Source: Glaciimonas sp. CA11.2 (GTDB lineage: Bacteria; Pseudomonadota; Gammaproteobacteria; Burkholderiales; Burkholderiaceae_D). From it: DNA of 64,000 nt. Below the pieces are notes generated by a model. The model was given only the letters and a program-made list of their open reading frames with translations. It was not told where the DNA came from and made no database searches. Location: assembly GCF_034314045.1 (NCBI RefSeq), contig NZ_JAVIWL010000001.1, positions 5,314,950 to 5,378,949 of the forward strand. The letters are read 5' to 3'. The position numbers and the translations under genes were made by a program. This document shows positions 49,572-58,847 of the stretch, in pieces (position 1 is the stretch's first letter; every line of letters begins with the position of its first letter).

Positions 49572-50777
49572 ATGCCTATCCTGAACCTTCACCATCTTCA
49601 TGTATTTAGCACCGTTGCTGCCACGGGAGGGATACGTCGCTCTGCGGACCTGTTGTATCGCGCGTCTTCTGCGGTGGGGAGATCGGTGGCGGCGCTGGAA
49701 AAACACCTTGAAATTCAGCTGTTTGAGCGCAAAGGAAACGGTATGCTATTGACGGCGGCCGGAGAAACCGTGCGCTTGCGGGCCCACATTATCGAGGCGG
49801 AGTTGCGCGATGTTCGCGATGACGCGGTGCGGTTTGCTGCGCGCGAAGGCGGCTTTGTTGGGAGCATGGAAGCACTGTTTAATGAGCGCCGCCTGCAGAG
49901 CGCGGTCCTGCTGGCTGACGTGCATCACATGCCAAGCGTGGCACGTGTGATGGGCATGTCGCAGTCGGCGATTAGCCAGGCGATAACAAAACTGGAGGAC
50001 GCTCTTGGGCAGACGCTGTTCCGTCGTACCGCGCAAGGGATGATGCCTACTGACGCTGGAACACGCTGGATTTTACGATTCAATCGCGCGCTGGTGGAAC
50101 TGGATCATATCGTTTCCGACGTTGCCGCGCTAAAGGGCGTGCTCGAAGGCGTCATCACGGTGGGTGCGCTTCCGCTTGCGCGCACGTTGGTGCTGCCCAC
50201 TGCGATCACATCCATACTGAAAAAGTATCCGCAACTGCGGGTGCGTTCATTGGAAAGCACCTACGAAGAACTCACCGCAGGACTGCTTAGCGGTCGGGTT
50301 GATTTCATTATCGGCGCGCTACGAACCCCAACCGAGAACGGGCTGCAAGCATCGACCTTGCTGCAGGACGAGACGGCAGTGATTGCCCGAGCCGACCATC
50401 CGTTGGCATCAAAGTCTGTGCTGAGCTTTGATGATTTGCAACAGTACGCTTGGGTATTGTCCCGCGCCGGGACGCCGCTGCGAGCGTCGCTGGAACAATT
50501 TTTTCAAGACCACGGTAGAAAATCGCCACAACCCGCAGCAGAAACAGGAGACCTTGCCCTCCTTCGCGGACTGCTTGTGTCAAGCGATATGATCACTGTG
50601 CTGTCTGCCCATCAGCTGCATTATGAAATTACCACTGGGCAGTTGACGGTATTGCGGTTTCCAATGGATGGTCTCAACCGGCAAATTGGCGTGACAACGC
50701 GTGCTGGCGCGTACTTGTCTCCCGGTGCAAATGCGCTGCTGGCAGAACTTCAATCCGTGGCCAAAATCTGGCAATAG
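49572..50777 (+). CDS. galR: LysR-type regulator with two HTH domains (cargo)
   Basis: 401 aa, about 100 more than a usual LysR. Two LysR-type helix-turn-helix regions are seen: residues about 5-64 (LHHLHVFSTVAATGGIRRSA ... LEKHLEIQLFERKGNGM) and about 105-165 (LLADVHHMPSVARVMGMSQS ... ALGQTLFRRTAQGMMPTDAG). The effector-binding domain follows (about 190-400). Positioned between the divergent catabolic arms, it is the obvious regulator. Symbol by analogy with the gallate regulator of Pseudomonas. Confidence 0.85.
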   Translation: MPILNLHHLHVFSTVAATGGIRRSADLLYRASSAVGRSVAALEKHLEIQLFERKGNGMLLTAAGETVRLRAHIIEAELRDVRDDAVRFAAREGGFVGSMEALFNERRLQSAVLLADVHHMPSVARVMGMSQSAISQAITKLEDALGQTLFRRTAQGMMPTDAGTRWILRFNRALVELDHIVSDVAALKGVLEGVITVGALPLARTLVLPTAITSILKKYPQLRVRSLESTYEELTAGLLSGRVDFIIGALRTPTENGLQASTLLQDETAVIARADHPLASKSVLSFDDLQQYAWVLSRAGTPLRASLEQFFQDHGRKSPQPAAETGDLALLRGLLVSSDMITVLSAHQLHYEITTGQLTVLRFPMDGLNRQIGVTTRAGAYLSPGANALLAELQSVAKIWQ

Positions 50778-51082
50778 CGCATATTTTGACGGTCTCACCT
50801 CGATAAGATTTGTCATTGCACTTGAAGCAATAATTTCGCAGCGTGAGACGAAATACATCTATATTTAGTCAATGAATTGAAGTGGGCCACCTACCTCCAA
50901 TAAGTAAGTTGCAACGCTCTCGAAGCTGAGAGCAATGCGACATATAGGCACTCTGCGTAGACTTCAATTATCAAGTTACTACATCTGCATGCCAGCAGTA
51001 ACAGCGTCTTGGTGGCCCGCTACTGCGGTAATTAGCCCCATAAATTACAAAAACAATAATTGAATTTCTCTCAGGAGACGAA
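50778..51082. promoter_or_regulatory. galT-galA upstream region
   Basis: 305 bp. GCTCTC (50916-50921) and GAGAGC (50928-50933) form a dyad that could bind the LysR protein. AGGAGA precedes the MFS start. No gene is seen. Confidence 0.4.
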
Positions 51083-52411
51083 ATGACTACTTCTCAAACG
51101 CTCGATGTTCGGGCTTATATTAATGACCGGAAAATGACCGGTTACCAATGGTTATTGCTTGGGCTTTGCTTTCTCATCGTGGCGACTGATGGTATGGATG
51201 TCGCCATCATGGGTTTTCTCGCACCGGGCATCACCAAAGAGTGGGGTATTGGCCGTGCGGTCTTTGGTCTTGTGATGAGCGCCGCCCCACTCGGGCTGGC
51301 TATCGGCGCATTGCTTGTCGGCCCGCTATCGGACCGATTCGGTCGCAAAAAACTATTAATGACCGCCGTGGCGTTGTTCAGTATATTCAGCATCCTTAGC
51401 GCCTACAGTACAGGCGTGACATCGTTATCCGTGCTGCGCTTTCTGACCGGACTTGGGTTAGGTGCGGCCATGCCGAGTACTACCACGCTGTTATCAGAGT
51501 ATCTGCCCGAGCGGTCGCGCAGCACGTTGTTGGCGTTGATGTTCACCGGCTTTAATCTCGGTTCGGCACTGGTCGGGTTCGGTGCCGCGGCGTTGTTGCC
51601 GCATTACGGATGGCGTACGGTGTTGATGGTCGGCGGTGCGATTCCTCTGGCCTGTCTGCCATTTTATTTGTGGCTCATACCTGAATCAGCACGCTTTTTG
51701 GTGGTACGAAACTTTCCCAGTGACAAGATCGCGCGTACTCTACGAAGAGTTTGCGGTGGCAGCTTTTCCAGCGGCACGCGCTTCCTCCTGAATGAACCAC
51801 CGGTGCAAAAAGGTATGCCTGTAAAAGCATTACTGTCGCCGTCCTATCGCAAGATGACGATCGCGCTATGGGTTACCTATTTCATGGGATTGCTGGTCAT
51901 CTATCTTCTCAGCGGCTGGCTGCCGACGCTCATTAAAGATGCTGGCCTGCCAATCGAGCGTGCCGCTAATCTCACCGCACTGTTCCAGCTCGGTGGCACC
52001 GTAGGGGCTTTGGCCGTAGGTTACTACATGGACAAATTGACGCCGAACCGTGTTATTGCAACGGCATATATCGGCGGCGCGATATTCATTGTGCTGTTGG
52101 CTTCGGGTAGCGCCATCTCCAGCTTGTTCGGCGTCTACGTACTGCTTGCTGGCTTCTGCATGAGCGGCGCGCAGACCGGCATGAATGCTTTTGCACCGGC
52201 GTGCTATCCGACTGCGGTGAGAGCGACGGGCGTGAGCTGGATGTTGGGTATAGGCCGCTTTGGCAGCATCTCTGGCTCATTTGCCGGTGGTCTGATGCTA
52301 TCGATGGGATGGGGATTCAGCGCGGTCATCGCTATTCTTGCAGTGCCCGCGATGATTGCAGCATTTTCAATTGTTTTCACCAGGTTTGCCCCCCGCGCCG
52401 CGAGCGCATAA
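51083..52411 (+). CDS. galT: MFS aromatic acid:H+ symporter (cargo)
   Basis: 442-aa transporter of the AAHS family with 12 predicted membrane helices. Family signatures: ATDGMDVAIMGFLAPGI in helix 1, the loop 2-3 motif VGPLSDRFGRKK, and LIPESARFLV between the halves. AAHS proteins import benzoate-type acids; gallate is the likely substrate by cluster context. Start ATG 51083 with AGGAGACGAA upstream. Confidence 0.92.
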   Translation: MTTSQTLDVRAYINDRKMTGYQWLLLGLCFLIVATDGMDVAIMGFLAPGITKEWGIGRAVFGLVMSAAPLGLAIGALLVGPLSDRFGRKKLLMTAVALFSIFSILSAYSTGVTSLSVLRFLTGLGLGAAMPSTTTLLSEYLPERSRSTLLALMFTGFNLGSALVGFGAAALLPHYGWRTVLMVGGAIPLACLPFYLWLIPESARFLVVRNFPSDKIARTLRRVCGGSFSSGTRFLLNEPPVQKGMPVKALLSPSYRKMTIALWVTYFMGLLVIYLLSGWLPTLIKDAGLPIERAANLTALFQLGGTVGALAVGYYMDKLTPNRVIATAYIGGAIFIVLLASGSAISSLFGVYVLLAGFCMSGAQTGMNAFAPACYPTAVRATGVSWMLGIGRFGSISGSFAGGLMLSMGWGFSAVIAILAVPAMIAAFSIVFTRFAPRAASA

Positions 52412-52550
52412 GACATGTCGGATGAACGTTGAGCAGGTACGCCTCGCTCTCCGTTTGATCGGAAATTCCACTGGCACTGGCGCAATATGACTATCGCATT
52501 TTTCTTTCCACACATCATGTCCGTGCCTGCGCGCGGATTAGGAGCTCATT

Positions 52551-53855
52551 ATGGCCAACATCATCGGCGCGATAGCGTCATCCCACACTCCCACGATTGG
52601 CTTTGCGCTGGATACCGGCAAACAACAGGACCCAGCTTGGGCGCCCATCTTCAAGGCTTACGAACCGGTCAGGCAATGGCTTTCAGAAAAAAAACCAGAT
52701 GTGATTCTGATGATCTACAACGATCACGTCACCTCTTTCTTTTTCGATCATTATTCTGCGTTCGCGCTCGGCATCGGTGACTCCTGGCGGGTTGCAGATG
52801 AAGGCGGCGGTGCGCGTGCATTGCCGCCAGTGGACGGCCATCCCGCACTGTCGCGGCATATCGGTGCGTCGCTCATGGCCGACGAGTTCGATATGTCTTT
52901 TTTCCAGGATAAAGGGCTGGACCACGGCTGCTTTTCTCCGCTCTCTATTCTGTGGCCAAACACACCAAGCTGGCCCGGTGCCATCGTGCCACTGCAGGTG
53001 GGCGTGCTGCAATTCCCGGTGCCATCCGCACGCCGTTGTTACAAGCTGGGTAATGCGTTACGACGTGCAATTGAAAGCTATCCCGACGATATAAAGGTCG
53101 TACTGGTTGCCACCGGTGGACTATCTCACCAAGTACATGGTGAGCGCGCCGGATTTAACAATACCCCGTGGGACCACGAATTTCTGAACCTGATTGAAAA
53201 CGACCCTGAGTCCCTCACCAACATGACCCATGCCGATTTTGCGCGGCTAGGCGGATTTGAAAGCGCCGAGGTCATCATGTGGTTGATCATGCGCGGCGCT
53301 ATGTCAAGTCACATCAAGTGCCTGCATAAAGACTACTACCTGCCGTCCATGACCGGCATCGCCGTTGCGCTGTATGAGAACGATGCTACCGCGTCAGAGA
53401 CTATCACTGCGCGCGCACGTGAAGAACACATGAACCACATGAATCATCAGCTAGCGGGTATCGAAAAACTACCAGGAACCTATCCTTTTAGCCTTGAGAC
53501 CAGTGTCCGAACCTACCGCATAAACCAGTATCTCCATCAACTGGTAGAGCCAGAATTTCGGGTACGTTTTCTTGGCGATGCCGAAAGCACCTTTGAGGAA
53601 GCGGGGTTGACCGAGGTGGAGAGGAAGATGATTACTGAGCGCGACTGGCGGGCCATGATTCACTACGGCGTTATTTTCTTTTTGTTAGAAAAGCTAGGAG
53701 CAGTCGTCGGAGTGTCCAACCTGCATATTTATGCCGCCATGCGCGGCGAATCATTGGATACATTTCGCCAGACGCGCAATGCGCCAGGTGCACTGTATTC
53801 GGTGGCAGGAAAGGTAGATAAGGATTTAGCATGGAATAGCGAAATCAGGAAATGA
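52551..53855 (+). CDS. galA: Gallate dioxygenase (cargo)
   Basis: 434-aa extradiol ring-cleavage enzyme opening gallate at the 4,5 bond to 4-oxalomesaconate. The N-terminal ~280 residues are a LigB-type catalytic domain with Fe ligands expected in SSHTPTIGFA, YNDHVTSFFFD and ATGGLSHQVHG. The C-terminal ~130 residues are LigA-like (YRINQYLHQLVEPEFRVRFL ... RDWRAMIHYG), so both domains are fused as in Pseudomonas GalA. Length agrees with GalA (about 420). It makes the substrate for the leftward genes. Confidence 0.94.
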   Translation: MANIIGAIASSHTPTIGFALDTGKQQDPAWAPIFKAYEPVRQWLSEKKPDVILMIYNDHVTSFFFDHYSAFALGIGDSWRVADEGGGARALPPVDGHPALSRHIGASLMADEFDMSFFQDKGLDHGCFSPLSILWPNTPSWPGAIVPLQVGVLQFPVPSARRCYKLGNALRRAIESYPDDIKVVLVATGGLSHQVHGERAGFNNTPWDHEFLNLIENDPESLTNMTHADFARLGGFESAEVIMWLIMRGAMSSHIKCLHKDYYLPSMTGIAVALYENDATASETITARAREEHMNHMNHQLAGIEKLPGTYPFSLETSVRTYRINQYLHQLVEPEFRVRFLGDAESTFEEAGLTEVERKMITERDWRAMIHYGVIFFLLEKLGAVVGVSNLHIYAAMRGESLDTFRQTRNAPGALYSVAGKVDKDLAWNSEIRK

Positions 53856-53965
53856 ATCGTCATAAAGTTGACTTGATATGTGATCGATAATTTGATTTTG
53901 TCGAGCAATCAACCTTATGAAACAGATTTTGGGTGGACTATAAGACTCACACCTAATTAGCCCTT

Positions 53966-54571
53966 TTATAGCAATTTCTGGCCGTCCGGCCGGAGTTCTC
54001 CTTGAGGAGAAACGTGCCGATACAACGTCTGCCGGGTAATTCCCATTTCGTCGCAAAGATCGCCTACGGTTGTCTCAGGCTGCCCCATGGCAGCCATTGC
54101 CAGACGCAGCTTGGCAGGTGTCATTTTGAATGGTCTCCCACCTTTTCGGCCCCGGGCGCGTGCCGAAGCCAGTCCGGCAATGGTACGTTCGGAAATGAGT
54201 TCTCGTTCGAACTCAGCCAACGCGGCGAAGATACCAAAGACCAGTTTGCCAGCGGCGGTCGTGGTATCTATTGCTACACCATCTCCGGATAACACCTTGA
54301 GTCCCACACCTCGACCGGTTAGATCATGCACCGTGTTGATGAGATGACGTAAATTCCGGCCGAGCCGATCCAGTTTCCACACCACCAAGGTATCGCCTTC
54401 GCGCAATGCTTTGAGGCACGCGGTGAGGCTGGGGCGATCTTCTCGTTTGCCAGAAGCTTGGTCTTCATAAAGATGTTTTGGATCGACGCCAGCAGCCACC
54501 ATAGCATCGTGCTGCAAGTTGGTGTTCTGGGAGCCGTCCGCCTTTGATACGCGCATGTAGCCAACTAGCAT
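53966..54571 (-). CDS. tnpR: Tn3-family serine resolvase
   Basis: 201-aa resolvase. Catalytic Ser in GYMRVSKADGS, LDRLGRNLRHL, and a C-terminal HTH (TTVGDLCDEMGITRQTLYRH). The start MLVGYMRVS at 54571 is chosen; an upstream ATG adds five residues. Divergent from tnpA, with res between them. Confidence 0.94.
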   Translation of the reverse strand: MLVGYMRVSKADGSQNTNLQHDAMVAAGVDPKHLYEDQASGKREDRPSLTACLKALREGDTLVVWKLDRLGRNLRHLINTVHDLTGRGVGLKVLSGDGVAIDTTTAAGKLVFGIFAALAEFERELISERTIAGLASARARGRKGGRPFKMTPAKLRLAMAAMGQPETTVGDLCDEMGITRQTLYRHVSPQGELRPDGQKLL

Positions 54572-54591
54572 ATTTTTACCTGTCACTCACT

Positions 54592-54714
54592 TGTCACTTA
54601 TACGGTCGATTATGTGACATTGTCCCGCAGTATTACTTCTTCAACAAAATTTGTCACTTAACCCGTTATTTATTGTATGACATACAAAGGGCTATAATCG
54701 ATAAAAATGTGACA
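54592..54714. other. res recombination site (three subsites)
   Basis: Three TGTCA/TGACA-framed dyads: site I 54592-54619 (TGTCACTT...ATGTGACA), site II 54652-54682 and site III 54683-54714. The arrangement between divergent tnpR and tnpA is the standard Tn3 form. Confidence 0.8.
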
Positions 54715-54756
54715 CCAATTCGACCCATTCGACCCACGTTCTTATGATCATTTATT

Positions 54757-57700
54757 GTGCCTGTTAATTTTCTTACTCCTAGTCAGATTCGGAGCCATGG
54801 CCGTTACGATGGTCCGCCTACCGTAGACGAACTCTCACGCTATTTTCATCTGGACGACACCGATCATGCGTTAATCAATACGCGTCGGGAAAAACACACC
54901 AGGCTTGGATTTGCACTTCAACTCGCCACCGTCCGGTTTCTCGGTACCTTTCTCGATGATCCGGCGGACGTCCCCAACGAAGTTATCAGGATACTGAGCC
55001 AGCAACTGGCGATTGACGATGGCGATTACCTTTCAAAATACCGCAATAGTCGGCAACGCTGGGAACACGCGGCTGAAATACGCAGGCATTACGGTTACCG
55101 GGAATTTGCCGAGTATCCGGTTGGTTTCCGTCTGGGGCGATGGCTCTATGCCTTGTGCTGGACCGGAACCGATCGGCCGAGCGTGCTGTTCGAGCACGCC
55201 ACTACTTGGCTATTGACCGGCAAGGTTCTACTGCCAGGCGCGACCGTGCTGGAACGTTTTATCGCGCGATTACGGCAGCGCGTGGAAACGCGGCTCTGGC
55301 GCATGTTGGCGCACGGACTGAGTCTCGAACAGCGTATGCGGTTAGATGACTTACTCACGGTTCCGGCAGGCAACCGCAATTCGACGCTTGACCGACTGCG
55401 TACCGGTCCGGTTATGGTCAGTGCCTCGGCGCTGGTGCGCGCTCTTTTGCGCATCGAGGCCATTCGTGCGTTAGAAATTAGGTTGCCGGGGACGGCAAAA
55501 ATTCCGCCGAGTCGCATTGCCGCGTTGGCCCGCTTCGCCAACACATCGAAAGTCACGGTGGTGTCTAGACTGCCTGAGGCACGCCGCATGGCAACGCTGG
55601 TGGCTTTCGTTTATACGCTGGAAGCCACAGCGCAGGACGATGCGTTGGAAGTCATGGAAATATTGCTGCATCAGTTGTTCAGCGGCGCGATGAAAGTTGA
55701 TCAAAAAGCGCGCCTGCGAAGTCTGAAAGATCTGGATGCGGCAGCGACGGTGTTGGCGCAGGCTTGTGCATTTCTGCTCGACGTCGAATTGCCCGATAAA
55801 AAGTTGCGCGCAACGGTGTTCGAGAAAATTCAACAGGAACGACTCGCTGAAGCTATGCAAAAGGTGAGCCCCTTAGTTCGGCCGCCACAAGACGTTTTTT
55901 ATCGGGAACTACACGCCCGTTATCTTAGGGTGCGGCGGTTTTTGCCTTCGCTACTACAACATATACATGTTGGTGCCGGACCCGCCGGCCGCACTGTGCT
56001 GGAAGCCATCAAATATCTGCATGTGCATGAAATCGATCATAAACGGAAGATCGATCCTCCGATGGCGATCGTGACGAAAGCATGGTTACCGCATGTGATC
56101 CCGGGAGAGGGCCGACTGGATCAACGAGCGTATATGTTTTGTGCGCTTGATCAGTTGCGTTCTGCATTGCGGCGACGCGATGTATTTGCTGAGCCAAGTT
56201 GGCGCTACGCCGATCCGCGCAAAGGATTATTGTCAGACGCCGACTGGACGGCGACGCGACCGGTTATTTGCCGCACGCTCGGATTTTCTTCGGACGTCAC
56301 ACCGGTGCTGGCGGGCTTGGCGACAGAACTGGATCAAACGTATCGCGCTGTGGCGGCACGCCTGCCGGAAAATCCGGCTGTGCGCATTGTGTGCAATAAC
56401 GAGCAACATGATCTCGTTCTGAGTCCGCTTGACAAGATCGAAGAGCCATCCTACTTGCTGGCATTGCGAGCAGAAGTGGCGGCGCGTCTGCCGCGTGTCG
56501 ATGTGGCGGAAATTCTGCTTGAGATTGCCGCCCGTACCGATTTTGCGGAGGCGTTCACGCATGTGAGCGAACGCGAGGCGCGGGCGGCCGACTTGGTCAC
56601 CAGTGTCTGCGCCGTATTACTGGCCGAATCGTGCAACACCGGATTTGAGCCTTTGGTGCGGCAAGATGTCGCGGCCCTGCGACGTGATCGACTGTCTTGG
56701 GTCAATCAAAATTACATTCGCGATGAAACGCTGATTGCCGTGAACATGCGTCTGGTGTCGGCGCAAAACAAGATCGGATTGGCGCATGCCTGCGGCGGAG
56801 GCGAAGTCGCTTCTGCTGATGGCATGCGTTTCGTAGTTCCGGTGCGCACCGTGCACGCCGGACCAAATCCCAAGTATTTTGGTATAGGCCGCGGCGTTAC
56901 CTGGTACAATATGCTGTCCAGCCAATTTACTGGCTTGAATGCCATCACGGTACCCGGTACATTGCGCGATAGCCTGGTCTTACTAGCCGTCGTGCTGGAA
57001 CAGCAAACCGAGCTGCAGCCGACCCACATCATGACCGACACGGGCGCTTATACGGACATCATCTTCGGTCTGTTTAGATTGCTGGGATATCGCTTCAGTC
57101 CTCGCCTTGCCAATGTCGGTGGCACGCGGTTTTGGCGCATCGACCCCGATGCCGATTACGGCCCGCTCGACAAGATTGCGAAACAACGGGTCAACATGGC
57201 ACTGGTCGCTGAGCAATGGGACGATATTTTGCGCTTAATCGGTTCGCTGAAGTTAGGACGGATACCGGCTACAGGGATCATGCGCACGCTGCAGGTCGGC
57301 GACCGGCCTACGCGACTGGCCAAAGCCCTGGCAGAATTCGGACGTATTGAGAAATCGTTACACACACTGACCTTCATCGATGATGAAACCAAACGCCGTA
57401 ATATTCTGATTCAGCTAAACCGTGGCGAAAGCCGCCACGCTCTTGCGCGGGCCATATTCCACGGAAAACGTGGCGAGTTGCATCAGCGTTATCGAGAAGG
57501 CCAGGAAGACCAACTGGGTGCTTTGGGGCTGGTCGCCAATGTCATAGTATTGTGGAATACCATTTATATGGAAGCGATTTTGAACAAACTACGCTGTGAA
57601 GGTTACGTGGTGATAGACGAAGATGTGGCGCGATTGTCACCCTTGATTCATGAGCATATCAACATGATGGGACGCTATTCTTTCGCGGTTCCAGAATCTG

Positions 57701-57765
57701 TGCTTCGCGGAGAATTGCGACCGCTTAGGTCGCCGGGCGATACGGATAGGGAGTCTATTCCGTAA
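54757..57765 (+). CDS. tnpA: Tn3-family transposase
   Basis: 1002-aa DDE transposase; GTG start giving MPVNFLTPSQ, the common Tn3 beginning. Catalytic region visible as PTHIMTDTGAYTDIIFGLF (first D), YRFSPRLANV and GLVANVIVLWNTIYMEA with the C-terminal E nearby (HQRYREGQEDQLG). Length normal (about 1000). Appears intact; its ends and target duplication indicate recent activity. Confidence 0.96.
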   Translation: MPVNFLTPSQIRSHGRYDGPPTVDELSRYFHLDDTDHALINTRREKHTRLGFALQLATVRFLGTFLDDPADVPNEVIRILSQQLAIDDGDYLSKYRNSRQRWEHAAEIRRHYGYREFAEYPVGFRLGRWLYALCWTGTDRPSVLFEHATTWLLTGKVLLPGATVLERFIARLRQRVETRLWRMLAHGLSLEQRMRLDDLLTVPAGNRNSTLDRLRTGPVMVSASALVRALLRIEAIRALEIRLPGTAKIPPSRIAALARFANTSKVTVVSRLPEARRMATLVAFVYTLEATAQDDALEVMEILLHQLFSGAMKVDQKARLRSLKDLDAAATVLAQACAFLLDVELPDKKLRATVFEKIQQERLAEAMQKVSPLVRPPQDVFYRELHARYLRVRRFLPSLLQHIHVGAGPAGRTVLEAIKYLHVHEIDHKRKIDPPMAIVTKAWLPHVIPGEGRLDQRAYMFCALDQLRSALRRRDVFAEPSWRYADPRKGLLSDADWTATRPVICRTLGFSSDVTPVLAGLATELDQTYRAVAARLPENPAVRIVCNNEQHDLVLSPLDKIEEPSYLLALRAEVAARLPRVDVAEILLEIAARTDFAEAFTHVSEREARAADLVTSVCAVLLAESCNTGFEPLVRQDVAALRRDRLSWVNQNYIRDETLIAVNMRLVSAQNKIGLAHACGGGEVASADGMRFVVPVRTVHAGPNPKYFGIGRGVTWYNMLSSQFTGLNAITVPGTLRDSLVLLAVVLEQQTELQPTHIMTDTGAYTDIIFGLFRLLGYRFSPRLANVGGTRFWRIDPDADYGPLDKIAKQRVNMALVAEQWDDILRLIGSLKLGRIPATGIMRTLQVGDRPTRLAKALAEFGRIEKSLHTLTFIDDETKRRNILIQLNRGESRHALARAIFHGKRGELHQRYREGQEDQLGALGLVANVIVLWNTIYMEAILNKLRCEGYVVIDEDVARLSPLIHEHINMMGRYSFAVPESVLRGELRPLRSPGDTDRESIP

Positions 57766-57815
57766 CCTTTTATATGAAAATTTTGTGGCTATCTAGTGTT
57801 TATATGACTTTTAGA

Positions 57816-57853
57816 CTTAATCGCAGTTTCTGTTCCGTTGCTCCCCACACCCC
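57816..57853. repeat. Tn3-family right inverted repeat
   Basis: Reverse complement begins GGGGTGTGGGGAGCAACGGA; 38 bp, pairing with 43195-43232. Confidence 0.93.
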
Positions 57854-57973
57854 TAATACCATTTTTACCGCTTCAGCTTTGTACTCGTCGCTGTATCTCT
57901 TTTGCGTTTTCATCCACACTCCTTTGAACTCAGTTTATCAAATTCGTGTGTCCGTTTTTTTCAGACTACCTCA
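57854..57973 (-). mobile_element. IS3-family copy 2, remaining end
   Basis: Completes the IS3 copy begun at 42044: OrfA start codon (57911-57913), AAGGAG ribosome site and the terminal CGGACACACG / TGAGGTAGTC end. Starts with the second TAATA. Confidence 0.93.
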
Positions 57974-58087
57974 GGTGGGCGAGTGCTGGTGGTCACATAC
58001 ACCACAAACAACCAAGCGGAGCTACGCTCCCGTTTTTCCGACCTTTACGGCACCAGCAGCGAGCATTTCGTCGTAAAGGGACTATTC
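57974..58087 (+). pseudogene. UvrD/Rep-type helicase fragment
   Basis: 38 in-frame codons between two mobile elements, GGRVLVVTYTTNNQAELRSR then FSDLYGTSSEHFVVKGLF. This resembles the motif Ia region of superfamily I helicases (VLVLTYTNxNxxEL). The start is lost at the IS3 edge, the rest at the IS21 edge. Not functional. Confidence 0.55.
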
Positions 58088-58263
58088 TGTCAATGCCGGA
58101 GTAAAGATGTACCAAATGGCGCGTTAAAAGTGTACCAATCCGGGTTAATAAATAGAGCCGTTGAGGGCCTGAATTATTCTCTTTTCAATGCACATTTCTA
58201 TACTCTGCAGAGTTGGGGTGGCGGGCGCAGCGCAGCGTAGCCCGTTCCCTCAAGACGTTGCTT

Positions 58264-58771
58264 TTACGGGTTGGCCCCTCCTTTTTCAGCAGTGCTGTTT
58301 GGTTTGACATTGCGCTGTTGCCGTTTCTTGCTGGTGGCCAATCGATACGATTCGCCGTTCATTTCCAGGATGTGGACGTGATGGGTAAGCCGGTCAAGCA
58401 AGGCGCCAGTCAGCCGCTCCGAACCGAGGACGCTGGTCCACTCGTCAAACGGTAAATTCGAGGTCACCAGCGTGGCACCGTGCTCATAGCGTCGGCTAAA
58501 GACCTCAAACAACAATTCCGCACCGACCGCTGTGAACGGCACATAGCCCAGTTCATCGATAATCAGTAACTTCACGTTAGTCAGTTGCTTTTGCAAGGCA
58601 CGCAGTCGTTTCTCGTCACGCGCTTCCATCAGTTCATGGACCAGGGCGGCGGCCGTCGTAAAGGCAACGCTGTGTCCTTTCTGACAGGCAGCTAATCCTA
58701 GTGCCAGCGCAGTATGCGTCTTGCCAACACCCGAAGGTCCTAACGCGATGACGTTCTCGCGCTTATCAATC
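58264..58771 (-). pseudogene. istB: IstB, C-terminal part (split by IS66)
   Basis: Contains the Walker A region (ALGPSGVGKTHTALALGL), Walker B LLIIDELGYVPF and sensor region LVTSNLPFDEW. The N-terminal third is at 61364-61697. The frame reconstructs when the IS66 element and one 8-bp duplication are removed. Confidence 0.9.
58764..58771. repeat. 8-bp target duplication of IS66, left
   Basis: TATCAATC, repeated at 61364-61371. Confidence 0.92.
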
Positions 58772-58847
58772 GTAAGCGATCATTTGAGTACGTCTGGTAA
58801 ATCGTACCGAGAATCGTGATGATGGTGTCCACAATAAGGGGACAGCT

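Larger units (their letters stand above)
43195..57853. mobile_element. Tn3-family transposon carrying gallate catabolism (14,659 bp)
   Basis: Bounded by 38-bp inverted repeats beginning GGGGT and ending TTAAG, 5-bp target duplications, and carrying tnpR, a three-site res region and tnpA. Cargo on the left: porin, membrane protein, DUF1932 dehydrogenase, CHA aldolase, LigJ hydratase and tautomerase (leftward), then LysR, MFS transporter and gallate dioxygenase (rightward). Inserted into orfA of an IS3 element. Removing the element and one TAATA restores the IS3 sequence. Confidence 0.93.
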
